DNA of 64,000 nt from contig NW_026893635.1 of NCBI RefSeq assembly GCF_032452875.1, positions 310,001 to 374,000 on the forward strand. The letters are read 5' to 3'. The notes below the pieces were generated by a model. It was not told the origin of the DNA. It worked only from the letters and a program-made list of their open reading frames with translations, and made no database searches. The stretch is from Bos javanicus. Its lineage: Eukaryota > Chordata > Mammalia > Artiodactyla > Bovidae. Both the position numbers and the translations under genes were made by a program. This document shows positions 52,577 through 64,000 of the stretch, piece by piece. How positions within the stretch are numbered: position 1 is the stretch's first letter; the number at the start of each line of letters is the position of its first letter.

Positions 52577-54315
52577 CTGATCACGTGACTGAGCATGCAC
52601 TGTTCACGTGGCTGATCATACACTGATCACGTGATTGATCATGCACTGATCACTTGGATATCATGCACTGATCACGTGGCTGATCATACACTGTTCACGT
52701 GTCTGACCATGCACTGATCACGTGGCTGATCATACACTGCTCAGGTAACTGATCATGCACTGATCACGTGGCTATCATGCACTGAATACGTGGCTGAACA
52801 TGCACTGTTCACGTGGATGATCACACACCTGTCACGTGACATATCATGCACTGATCACGTGGCACTCATGCACTGATCACGTGGCTGATCATACTCTGCT
52901 CACGTAACTGATCATGCACACATCACGTGGCTATCATGTACTGCTCACGTGGCTCGTCATGGAATGTTCACATAGCTACCATATAATGGTCACGTGACTG
53001 ATCATGCACAGATCACGTAAATGATCATGCACTGTTCACGTGCCTGATCATGCACTGATCACGTGGCTGATCATGCACTGATCACGTGGCTGATCATGCA
53101 CTGATCACGTGGCTGATCATGCACTGATCACGTGGCTGATCATGCACTGATCACGTGACTGATCATGCACTGATCACGTGACTGATCATGCACTGATCAC
53201 GTGGCTATCATGCACTGATCACGTGGCTGATCATGCACTGATCACGTGACTGATCATGCACTGATCACGTGACTGATCATGCACTGATCACGTGACTGAT
53301 CATGCACTGATCACGTGGCTATCATGCACTGATCACGTGGATATCATGCACTGATCACGTGGCTGATCACACACGAATCACGTGGCTGATCATGCACTGA
53401 TCACGTGGCTATCATGCACTGATCACGTGGCTATCATGCACTGATCACCTGGCTGATCATGCAATGATCACGTAGCTACCATGCACTGGTCATGTGACTG
53501 ATCATGCACTGATCAGGTAATTGATCATGCACTGATCACGTGACTGATCATGCACATTTCACATGACTGATCATGCACAGATCAAGTGACTGATCATGCA
53601 CTGATCACGTGGCTATCATGCACTGCTCACGTGGCTGATCATGCAATGATCACGCAGCTACCATGTACTGGTCACATGACTGATCATGCACTGATCACAT
53701 AATTGATCATGCACTGATCACCTGGCTTATCATGCATTGATCATGTGACTGATTATGCACTGATCATGTGATTGATCATGCACGGATCACGTGGCTATCA
53801 TGCACTGATCACTTTGCTGGACATACAATGATCAGGTGCCTGGTCATGCACTGATCACGTGGCTGATCATACACTGATCACGTGACTGATCATGCACTGA
53901 TCTCGTGTCTGATCATGCACTGATCACATGGCTATCATGCACTGCTCACGTGGCTGATCATGCGATGATCACGCAGCTACCATGTACTGGTCACATGACT
54001 GATCATGCACTGATCACGTGACTGATCATGCAGTGATTACGTGGCTATCATGCACTGATCACGATACTGATCATGCACTGATCATGTCTATATCATGCAC
54101 TGATCACATGACTGCCCATGCACTGATCACGTGGGTGATCATACACTAATCATGTGACAGATCATGCACTGATCACGTGGCTGATCATGCACTGATACCG
54201 TGACTCAGCATGGACTGATCACATGCCTATCATGTAGTGATCACGTGACTTAATGGCGCTGATCATGTGACTGATCATGTGCTGATCATGTTTGCTATCA
54301 TACACTGATCATGTG
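52577..54315 (+). repeat. Satellite interval
   Basis: A-type follow-on, uniform 53040-53340, then segments shared with 42600-44040 and mixed monomers. Ends in the pre-A cassette. No gene seen. Confidence 0.85.
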
Positions 54316-54555
54316 CCTCTGGAGGCAATAAACAAAGAGCTGAGTAGGCACGAATCAAACAGTCAGCAGGCAATAATCATGGAACTCAGGTGTGAGGAAT
54401 CATGCTGCTCAGCTGGCAGTAATCAAGCAGCTGAGCAGGCAGGAATTATGCAGCACAGCTGGCAATTGTCAAGCAGATGACAGGCAGGAATCGTGTAGCT
54501 CAGCTGGCAATTGTCAAGCAGATGAGCAGACAGTAATCACGCAGCTCAGCAGGCC
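54316..54555 (+). repeat. Type A block
   Basis: GGCAGTAATC, AATTATGCAGC and GTGTAGCTC variants. Confidence 0.9.
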
Positions 54556-56792
54556 CTGATCACGTGACTGAGCATGCACTGTTCACGTGGCTGATCAAAC
54601 ACTGATCACGTGATTGATCATGCACTGATCACTTGGATATCATGCACTGATCACGTTGCTGATCATACACTGTTCACGTGTCTGACCATGCACTGATCAC
54701 GTGGCTGATCATACACTGCTCACGTAACTGATCATGGACTGACCACGTGGCTACCATGCACTGAATACGTGGCTGAACATGCACTGTTCACGTGGCTGAT
54801 CACACACCTGTCACGTGACATATCATGCACTGATCACGTGGCACTCATGCACTGATCACGTGGCTGATCATACTCTGCTCACGTAACTCGTCATGCACAC
54901 ATCACGTTTCTATCATCTACTGCTCACATGGGTCGTCACGGAATGATCACATAGCTACCATATACTGGTCACGTGACTGATCATGCACAGATCACGTAAA
55001 TGATTATGCACTGTTCACGTGCCTGATCATGTACTGATCACGTGACTCATCATGCACTGATCACGTGGCTGATCATGCACTGATCACGTAATTGATCATG
55101 CACTTATCATTTGGCTGATCATGCACTGATCACGTGGCTGATCATACACTGATCACGTGACTGATCATGCACTGATCACGTGACTGATCATGCACTGATC
55201 ACGTGGCTATCATGCACTGATCACTTGGCTGGTCATACACTGATCACATGACTGATCATGCACTGTTCACGTGACTGATCATGTACAGATCACGTGAATA
55301 ATCATGAAGTGATCACGTGGCTATTCTGCACTGATCACGTGGATATCATGCACTGATCACGTGGCTGATCACACACGAATCACGTGGCTGATCATGCACT
55401 GATCACGTGGCTATCATGCACTGATCACGTGGCTATCATGCACTGATCACCTGGCTGATCATGCAATGATCACGTAGCTACCATGCACTGGTCATGTGAC
55501 TGATCATGCACTGATCAGGTAATTGATCATGCACTGATCACGTGACTGATCATGCACAGATCACATGACTGATCATGCACAGATCAAGTGACTGATCATG
55601 CAGTGATCACGTGGCTATCATGCACTACTCACGTGGCTGATCATGCAATGATCATGTAGTTACCATGTACCGGTCAGGTGACTGATCATACACCCCTTAG
55701 GTGACGGATCATGCACTGATCACGTCGCTGATCATACACTGACCACCTGCCTGGTCATGCCAGATCACGTGACACATCATGAACTGATCATATAGCTATT
55801 ATGAAATGATCACCTGGCTGATCATGCACTGATCACGTGGCTGATCATACACTGATACCGTGACTGAGCATTGACTGATCACATGACTATCATGTAGTGA
55901 TTACTTGACTTAATGGCTGTGATCATGTGACTCATCATGCGCTGATCATGTTTGCTATCATACACTGTTCATGTGCCTGGTCATGCACAGATTACATGAC
56001 TGATCATGCACTGATCACGTGACTGATCATGCAGTGATCACGTGGCTATCATGCACTACTCACGTGGCTGATCATGCAATGATCATGTAGCTACCATGTA
56101 CAGGTCACGTGAATGATCATACACCCATCAGGTGACTGATAATGCACTGATCACGTGGCTATCATGCACTGTTCACGTGGCTGATGATACACTGATCACC
56201 TGCCTGGTCATGCACAGATCACGTGACTAATCATGAACTGATCACGAGACTGATCATGCACTGATAAAGTCTATATCATGCACTGATCACGTGACTGATC
56301 ATGCAGAGATCACGTGGCTATCATGCACTGATCACGTGGATATCATGCACTGATCACCTGGCTGATCACCCACGTATCACGTGACTGATCATGCACTGAT
56401 CACGTGGCTATCATGCCCTGATCAAGTGGCTATCATGCACTGATCACGTGGCTGATCATGCAATGATCAAGTAGCTACCATGCACTGGTCACGTGACTGA
56501 TCATGCACTGATCAGGTAATTGATCATGCTCTGATCACGTGACTGATCATGCACAGATCATGTGACTGATCATGCACAGATCACATGACTGATCATGCAC
56601 TCATCACGTGGCTATCATGCACTGCTCACGTGGCTGATCATGCAATGATCACGCAGCTACCATGTACTGGTCACATGACTGATCATGCACTGATCACATA
56701 ATTGATCATGCACTGATCACCTGGCTTATCATGCATTGATCATGTGACTGATTATGTGCTGATCATGTTTGGTGTCACACACTGATCATGTG
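54556..56792 (+). repeat. Satellite interval with missing-block site
   Basis: Copy of the 41857 segment, including the pre-A cassette that runs into CCTGGTCATGCAC near 55960 with no block. No gene seen. Confidence 0.85.
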
Positions 56793-57443
56793 CCTCTGGA
56801 GGCAATGAACATAGAGCTGAGTAGGCAGGAATCAGTCAGCAGGCTATAATCATGGAACTCAACTCTGAGAAATCATGCTGCTCAGCTGGCAATAATCAAA
56901 TAGATGAGCAGGCAGGAATTACGCAGCACAGGTGGCAATTGTCAAGGAGATGACAGGCAGGACTCGTGCAGCTCAGCTGGAAATTGTCAAGCAGATGAGC
57001 AGACAGTAATCACACAGCTAAGCAGGCCCTGATCACGTGACTGAGCATGCACTGTTCACATGGCTGATCACACACCTATCACGTGACTGATCATGCACTG
57101 ATCATGTGACTGATCATGCACTAATCACGTAGCTATCTTGTACTGATCACTTGGCTGATCATACACTCATCACGGGACTGATCGTGCACTTATCATGGCG
57201 CTATTATGCATTGACTACATGACTCCACATGCACTGATCACATGGAAGATCATGCACTGATCACGTGACTGACCATGCACTGATCACGTGACTGATAATG
57301 CACTGATCACTTGGATATCATGCACTGGTCACGTGGCTGATCATACACTGCTCACGTAACTGATCATGCACTGATCACATGGCTGATCACACACCTGTCA
57401 CGTGAAATATCATGCACTGATCACGTGGCTGATCATACACTGT
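54558..57443 (+). repeat. ~2.88-kb copy of 41857-44741
   Basis: Few differences by eye (CTGACCACGTGG near 54733, CTCATCATGCG near 55932, GAATCAGTCAGC in the B block). Here it follows a normal A block, so this copy shows the intact context. Confidence 0.85.
56793..57028 (+). repeat. Type B block, partner of 44091
   Basis: Shares ACTCAACTCTGAG, GGACTCGTGC and CACACAGCTAAGC; differs at GAATCAGTC. Confidence 0.85.
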
Positions 57444-58550
57444 TCACGTATCTGACCATGCAGTGATCACGTGGTTGATCACACACCTGTCACGTGACAT
57501 ATCATGCACTGATCACGTGGCACTCATGCACTGATCACGTGGCTGATCATACTCTGCTCACGTAACTGATCATGCACACATCACGTGGCTATCATGCACT
57601 CCTCACGTGGTTCGTCATGGAATGATCACGAAGCTACCATATACTGGTCACGTGACTGATCATGCAAAGATCACTTAAATGATCATGCACTGTTAACGTG
57701 ACTGATCATGTACTGATCACGTGACTGATAATGCACTGATCACGTGGCTATCATGCACTGCTCACGCGGCTGTTCATGCAATTATCACGTAGCTAACATG
57801 TACTGGTCACGTGAGTGATCATGCACTGATCACGTAATTGATCATGCACTGATCAGGTGACTTATCATGCACTGTTAACGTGAGTGATCATGCACTGATC
57901 ACGTGACTGATCATGCACTGATCTCGTGGCTAACATGCAAGGCTCATGTGGCTGGTCATGCAATGATCACCTAGCTACCATATACTGGTCACGTGACTGA
58001 TCATGCATTGATCACGTAATTGATCATGCACTGATCATGTGGCTTATCATGCACTGATCACGTGGCTGATCATCCACTGATCACGTGACTGATCATGCAC
58101 TGATCACGTGACTGATCATGCACTGATCACGTGGGTATCATGCACTGATCACTTGGCTGGTCATACACTGATCACGTGCCTGGTCATGCACTGATCACGT
58201 GGCTATCATGCACTACTCACGTGGCTGATCATGCAATGATCATGTAGCTACCATGTATCGGTCAGGTGACTGATCATACACCCATCTGGTGACGGATCAT
58301 GCACTGATCACATGGCTGATCATGCACTGATCACCTGCCTGGTCATGCACAGATCACGACAAATCATGAACTGATCACATAGCTATCATGAACTGATCAC
58401 CTGGCTGATCATGCACTGATCACGCACTCATACCGTGACTGAGCATGGACTGATCACATGACTATCATGTAGTGATCACGTGACTTAATGGCTCTGATCA
58501 TGTGACTGATCATGCGCTGCTCATGTTTGCTATCATACACTGATCATGTG
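57029..58550 (+). repeat. Satellite interval
   Basis: B-type follow-on, then a mosaic A-type order lacking its block; 57340 onward recurs at 59825. Ends in pre-A cassette with CTGCTCATGTTTGC. No gene seen. Confidence 0.85.
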
Positions 58551-58800
58551 ACTCTGGAGGCAATAAACAAAGAGCTGAGTAGGCACGAATCAAAGAGTCA
58601 GCAGGCAATAATCATGGAACTCAGGTGTGAGGAATCATGCTGCTCAGCTGGCAATTGTCAAGCAGATGAGCACACAGTAATCACGCAGCTCAGCAGGCCC
58701 TGATCACGTGACTGAGCATGCACTGTTCACGTGGCTGATCATACACTGATCACGTGATGATCATGCACTGACCACTTGGATATCATGCACTGATCACGTG
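57340..58800 (+). repeat. ~1.46-kb segment repeated at 59825-61360
   Basis: Offset about 2,485 bp before and 2,464 bp at the block. Shared variants CACGTATCTGACC, TTAACGTGAGTG, GTGACTCTGGAGG and GACCACTTGG. Confidence 0.75.
58551..58699 (+). repeat. Type A block, short form (149 bp)
   Basis: Junction reads GTGACTCTGG. Lacks 91 bp, i.e. two adjacent 46/45-bp dimers (four 23-mers). Partner 61015 is full length, so the deletion happened after duplication. Confidence 0.9.
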
Positions 58801-59526
58801 GCTGATCATACACTGTTCACGTGTCTGACCATGCACTGATCACGTGGCTGATCATACACTGCTCAAGTAACTGATCATGCACTGATCACGTGTCTATCAT
58901 GGACTGATCACGTGGCTGAACATGCACTGTTCACGTGGCTGATCACACACCTGTCACGTGACATATCATGCACTGATCACGTGGCACTCATGCACTGATC
59001 ACGTGGCTGATCATACTCTGCTCACGTAACTGATCATGCACACATCACGTGGCTATCATGCACTGCTCACGTGGCTCATCATGGAATGATCACGTAGCTA
59101 CCATATACTGGTCACGTGACTGATCATGCACTGATCACGTGGCTATCGTGCACTACTCACGTGGTTGATCATGCAATGATCATGTAGCTACCATGTACAT
59201 GTCACGTGAATGATCATACACCCATCAGGTGACTGATCATGCACTGATCACGTGGCTATCATGCACTGATCACGAGACTGATCATGCACTGATCACGTCT
59301 ATATCATGCACTGATCACATGACTCCCCATGCACTGATCACGTGGATGATCATACACTAATCATGTGACAGATCATGCACTGATCACGTGGCTGATCATG
59401 CACTGATACCGTGACTGAGCATGGACTGATCACATGCCTATCATGTAGTGATCACGTGACTTAATGGCGCTGATAATGTGACTGATCACGCGCTGATCAT
59501 GTTTGCTATCATACACTGATCATGTG
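58700..59526 (+). repeat. Satellite interval
   Basis: A-type follow-on to 59130, a short mixed stretch (CTATCGTGCACTACTC), then the pre-A cassette. No gene seen. Confidence 0.85.
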
Positions 59527-59720
59527 CCTCTGGAGGCAATAAACAAAGAGCTGAGTAGGCACGAATCATACAGTCAGCAGGCAATAATCATGGAACTCAG
59601 CTGTGAGGAATCATGCTGCTCAGCTGGCAATAATCAAGCAGCTAGCAGGCAGGAATTACAAAGCACAGCTGTCAATTGTCAAGCAGATGAGCAGACAGTA
59701 ATCACGCAGCTCAGCAGGCC
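59527..59720 (+). repeat. Type A block, short form (194 bp)
   Basis: Lacks one 46-bp dimer. Variants GAATCATACAGTC, CAGCTAGCAGG and GCTGTCAATTG. Confidence 0.9.
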
Positions 59721-61014
59721 CTGATCACGTGACTGAGCATGCACTGTTTACGTGGCTGATCATACACTGATCACGTGATGATCATGCACTGATCACTTGG
59801 ATATCATGCACTGATCACGTGGCTGATCATACACTGCTCACGTAACTGATCATGCACTGATCACATGGCTGATCACACACCTGTCACGTGAAATATCATG
59901 CACTGATCACGTGGCTGATCATACACTGTTCACGTATCTGACCATGCACTGATCACGTGGCTGATCACACACCTGTCACGTGACATATCATGCACTGATC
60001 ACGTGGCAATCATGCACTGATCACGTGGCTGATCATACTCTGCTCACGTAACTGATCATGCACACATCACGTGGCTATCATGCACTCCTCACGTGGTTCG
60101 TCATGGAATGATCACGAAGCTACCATATACTGGTCACGTGACTGATCATGCAAAGATCACGTAAATGATCATGCACTGTTAACGTGACTGATCATGTACT
60201 GATCACGTGACTGATAATGCACTGATCACGTGGCTATCATGCACTGCTCACGTGGCTGTTAATGCAATTATCACGTAGCTACCATGTACTGGTCACGTGA
60301 GTGATCATGCACTGATCACGTAATTGATCATGCACTGATCAGGTGACTTATCATGCACTGTTAACGTGAGTGATCATGCACTGATCACGTGACTGATCAT
60401 GCACTGATCTCGTGGCTAACATGCAAGGCTCATGTGGCTGGTCATGCAATGATCACCTAGCTACCATATACTGGTCACGTGACTGATAATGCACTGATCA
60501 CGGAATTGATCATGCACTGATCATGTGGCTGATCATGCACTGATCACGTGGCTGATCATCCACTGATCACGTGACTGATCATGCACTGATCACGTGACTG
60601 ATCATGCACTGATCACGTGGCTAGTCATACACTGATCACGTGCCTGGTCATGCACTGATAACGTGGCTGTCATGCACTACTCACGTGGCTGATCATGCAA
60701 TGATCATGTAGCTACCATGTATCGGTCAGGTGACTGATCATACACCCATCAGGTGACGGATCATGCACTGATCACATGGCTGATCATGCACTGATCACCT
60801 GCCTGGTCATGCACAGATCACGACAAATCATGAACTGATCACATAGCTATCATGAACTGATCACCTGGCTGATCATGCACTGATCACGCACTGATACCGT
60901 GACTGAGCATGGACTCATCACATGACTATCATGTAGTGATCACCTGACTTAATGGCTCTGATCATGTGACTGATCATGCGCTGCTCATGTTTGCTATCAT
61001 ACACTGATCATGTG
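59721..61014 (+). repeat. Satellite interval
   Basis: Shortened A-type follow-on, then 59825 onward copies 57340 onward. Ends with the CTGCTCATGTTTGC pre-cassette. No gene seen. Confidence 0.85.
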
Positions 61015-61360
61015 ACTCTGGAGGCAATAAACAAAGAGCTGAGTAGGCACGAATCAAAGAGTCAGCAGGCAATAATCATGGAACTCAGGTGTGAGGAATC
61101 ATGCTGCTCAGCTGGCAATAATCAAGCAGCTGAGCAGGCAGGAATTAGGCAGCACAGCTGGCAATTGTCAAGCAGATGACAGGCAGGAATCATGCAGCTC
61201 AGCTGGCAATTGTCAAGCAGATGAGCAGACAGTAATCACGCAGCTCAGCAGGCCCTGATCACGTGACTGAGCATGCACTGTTCACGTGGCTGATCATACA
61301 CTGATCACGTGATGATCATGCACTGACCACTTGGATATCATGCACTGATCACGTGGCTGA
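59825..61360 (+). repeat. ~1.5-kb copy of 57340-58800
   Basis: Same variant series, with the full-length block; GTTAATGCAATTATC and CACGGAATTG are private. Confidence 0.75.
61015..61254 (+). repeat. Type A block, full-length partner of 58551
   Basis: GTGACTCTGG junction and CAAAGAGTC as in 58551; private AATTAGGCAGC. Confidence 0.9.
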
Positions 61361-62493
61361 TCATACACTGTTCACGTGTCTGACCATGCACTGATCACGT
61401 GGCTGATCATACACTGCTCACGTAACTGATCATGCACTGATTACGTGGCTATCATGCACTGAATACGTGGCTGAACATGCACTGTTCACGTGGCTGATCA
61501 CACACCTGTCACGTGACATATCATGCACTGATCACGTGGCACTCATGCACTGATCACGTGGCTGATCATACTCTGCTCACTTAACTCATCATGCACACAT
61601 CACGTTTCTATCATGCATTGCTCACGTGCCTCGTCACGGAATGATCACGTAGCTACCATATACTGGTCACGTGACTGATCATGCACAGATCACGTAAATG
61701 ATCATGCACTGTTCACGTGACTGATCATGTACTGATCACGTGACTGATCATGCACTGATCACGTGGCTGATCATGCACTGATCACGTAAATGATCATGCA
61801 CTTATCATTTGGCTGATCATGCACTGATCACGTGGCTGATCATACACTGATCACGTGACTGATCATGCACTGATCACGTGACTCATAGTGCACTGATCAC
61901 GTGGCTATCATGCACTGATCACTTGGCTGGTCATACACTGATCACTTGACTGATCATGCACTGTTCACGTGACTGATCATGTACAGATCATGTGAATAAT
62001 CATGAAGTGATCACGTGGCTATCCTGCACTGATCACGTGGATATCATGCACTGATCACCTGGCTGATCAACCACGTATCACGTGACTGATCATGCACTGA
62101 TCACGTGGCTATCATGCCCTGATCAAGTGGCTATCATGCACTGATCACGTGGCTGATCATGCAATGATCAAGTAGCTACCATGCACTGGTCACGTGACTG
62201 ATCATGCACTGATCAGGTAATTGATCATGCACTGATCACGTGACTGATCATGCACAGATCACGTGACTGATCATGCACAGATCACGTGACTGATCATGCA
62301 CTCATCACGTGGCTATCATGCACTGCTCACGTGGCTGATCATGCAATGATCACACAGCTACCATGTACTGGTCACATGACTGATCATGCACTGATCACAT
62401 AATTGATCATGCACTGATCACGTGGCTTATCATGCATTGATCATGTGACTGATTATGTGCTGATCATGTTTGGTGTCACACACTGATCATGTG
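61255..62493 (+). repeat. Satellite interval ending in B pre-cassette
   Basis: Full A-type follow-on (TTTCTATCATGC, CTCGTCACGGAATG), then the order seen at 42270-42600 and 43650-44090. No gene seen. Confidence 0.85.
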
Positions 62494-62729
62494 CCTCTGG
62501 AGGCAATGAACATAGAGCTGAGTAGGCACGAATCAGTCAGCAGGTTATAATCATGGAACTCAGCTCTGAGAAATCATGCTGCTCAGCTGGCAATAATCAA
62601 ATAGATGAGCAGGCAGGAATTACGCAGCACAGGTGTCAATTGTCAAGGAGATGACAGGCAGGAATCGTGCAGCTCAGCTGGAAATTGTCAAGCAGATGAG
62701 CAGACAGTAATCACACAGCTAAGCAGGCC
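62494..62729 (+). repeat. Type B block
   Basis: Mostly B, but GGCACGAATC is A-like; CAGGTTATAATC and GTGTCAATTG private. Confidence 0.85.
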
Positions 62730-63990
62730 CTGATCACGTGACTGAGCATGCACTGTTCACATGGCTGATCACACACCTATCACGTGACTGATCATGCACT
62801 GATCATGTGACTGATCATGCACTAATCACGTAGCTATCTTGTACTGATCACTTGGCTGATCATACACTCATCACGGGACTGATCGTGCACTGATCATGGC
62901 GCTATTATGCATTGACTACATGACTCCACATGCACTGATCACGTGGAAGATCATGCACTGTTCACGTGACTGACCATGCACTGATCACGTGACTGATAAT
63001 GCACTGATCACGTGGCTGATCATGCACTGATCATGTGGCTATCATGCACTGCTCACGTCGCTGATCTGGCAATGATCACGTAGCTACCATGTACTGGTTA
63101 CTTGACTAATCATGCACTGATCACGTAATTGATCATGCACTGATCATGTGGCTGATCATGCACTGATCACGTGGCTGATCATACACTGATCACGTGACTG
63201 ATCATGCACTGATCACGTGACTGACCATGCACTGATCACGTGACTGATAATGCACTGATCACGTGGCTGATCATGCACTGATCATGTGGCTATCATGCAC
63301 TGCTCACGTCGCTGATCTGGCAATGATCACGTAGCTACCATGTACTGGTTACGAGACTAATCATGCACTGATCACGTGGCTATCATGCACTGATCACTTG
63401 GCTGGACATACACTGATCACGTGCCTGGTCATGCACTGATCACGTGGCTGATCATGCACTGATCACGTGACTGATCATGCACTGATCACGTGGCTATCAT
63501 GCACTACTCACGTGGCTGATCATGCGATATTCACGCAGCTACCATGTACTGGTCACATGACTGATCATGCACTGATCACGTGACTGCTCATGCAGTGATC
63601 ACGTGGCTAACGTGCACTACTCACGTGGCTGATCATGCAATGATCATGTAGCTACCATGTACAGGTCACGTGACTGATCATACACCCATCAGGTGACTGA
63701 TCATGCACTGATCACGTGGCTATCATGTACTGATCACGAGACTGATCATGCACTGATCACGTCTATATCATGCACTGATCACATGACTGCCCATGCACTG
63801 ATCACGTGGATGATCATACACTAATCATGTGACAGATCATGCACTGATCACGTGGCTGATCATGCACTGATACCGTGACTGAGCATGGACTGATCACATG
63901 CCTATCATGTAGTGATCACGTGACTTAATGGCGCTGATAATGTGACTGATCACGCGCTGATCATGTTTGCTATCATACACTAATCATGTG
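62730..63990 (+). repeat. Satellite interval with a 251-bp tandem repeat
   Basis: B-type follow-on. 62960-63130 recurs at 63211-63381 (GATAATGCACTG ... CTGATCTGGCAATG ... ACTGGTTAC), offset 251 bp, about eleven monomers. Ends in pre-A cassette. No gene seen. Confidence 0.85.
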
Positions 63991-64000
63991 CCTCTGGAGG
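63991..64000 (+). repeat. Start of a type A block, cut by window edge
   Basis: CCTCTGGAGG after TTTGCTATCATACAC; only the first 10 bp are present. Confidence 0.75.

Larger units (their letters stand above)
1..64000 (+). repeat. 23-bp satellite array spanning the whole window
   Basis: The unit reads TGATCATGCAC then TGATCACGTGGC (11+12 bp), head-to-tail on one strand. A common variant lacks one G (CTATCATGCAC), giving 22 bp; the last base pair alternates GG or GA. Each unit carries TGATCA and usually CACGTG palindromes. No intron-bearing gene, tRNA or rRNA was recognised. Only the LTRs and the ~240-bp blocks interrupt the canonical unit. From memory it resembles ruminant satellites built on 23-bp units; this was not verified. 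Confidence 0.95.

Noticed and set aside
1..64000. CENP-B box or telomere repeat
   Set aside because: No TTCGTTGGAA-type motif or TTAGGG run was seen on either strand. A centromeric role cannot be argued from motif content.
1..64000. Circular molecule, because the window starts with TGGAGG and ends with CTCTGGAGG
   Set aside because: Both edges fall in A blocks, which recur every few kb, so the 6-bp match is a coincidence of repeat content.

Overview
The window is one continuous block of eukaryotic satellite DNA with no host protein-coding gene that I can support. Its basic unit is about 23 bp, made of two related halves (TGATCATGCAC and TGATCACGTGGC), with 22-bp variants. It runs head-to-tail on the + strand from end to end. 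Three stretches inside it (12543, 32744 and 34134) are about 603-bp retroviral-type LTRs. Each is followed two bases later by an 18-nt primer-binding site (PBS) that matches tRNA-Lys3 with one mismatch. LTR, PBS and satellite together point to a mammal. From memory, cattle and related ruminants carry satellites built of ~23-bp units, one of them described with an LTR-like insert, so a ruminant centromeric or pericentromeric array is my best guess. I could not check this against a database.

Layout: 34 complete and 2 edge-truncated copies of a diverged ~240-bp block punctuate the array every 0.8-4.3 kb. The same block follows the PBS in the three LTR units. It is itself made of diverged 23-mers, paired into ~46-bp dimers, and is in phase with the surrounding satellite. 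Blocks fall into type A (~240 bp), type B (~236 bp, with a 4-bp deletion) and LTR-linked type L. Type A is usually preceded by a ~150-bp cassette (CTGATACCGTGACTGAGCAT ... TTTGCTATCATACAC) and followed by a ~450-bp cassette of position-specific monomers, giving an irregular higher-order repeat (HOR). Type B is preceded by a TTTGGTGTCACACAC (or TTCGGTGTC) variant.

Region by region: 1-12.5 kb is a mix of A and B units with a homogenised 23-bp expansion near 0.5-2.7 kb. 12.1-13.4 kb is LTR unit 1. 15.9-29.3 kb is a 5,845-bp duplication whose second copy holds a further 1,715-bp duplication. 32.3-34.95 kb is a tandem pair of 1,390-bp LTR units. 38.1-40.5 kb is a 1,194-bp tandem duplication. A ~2.88-kb segment at 41.9 kb recurs at 54.6 kb. 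44.7-53.3 kb contains several unusually consensus-like stretches. 57.3-64 kb is further A/B units, two with shortened blocks.

The main point of interest is the relation between LTR and satellite. LTR-bearing and LTR-less units share flanks on both sides and differ by a clean segment (U3-R-U5-PBS) at a 23-mer boundary. The LTRs all point into downstream satellite and could have promoted satellite transcription. All statements rest on reading by eye; no alignment or search was run.
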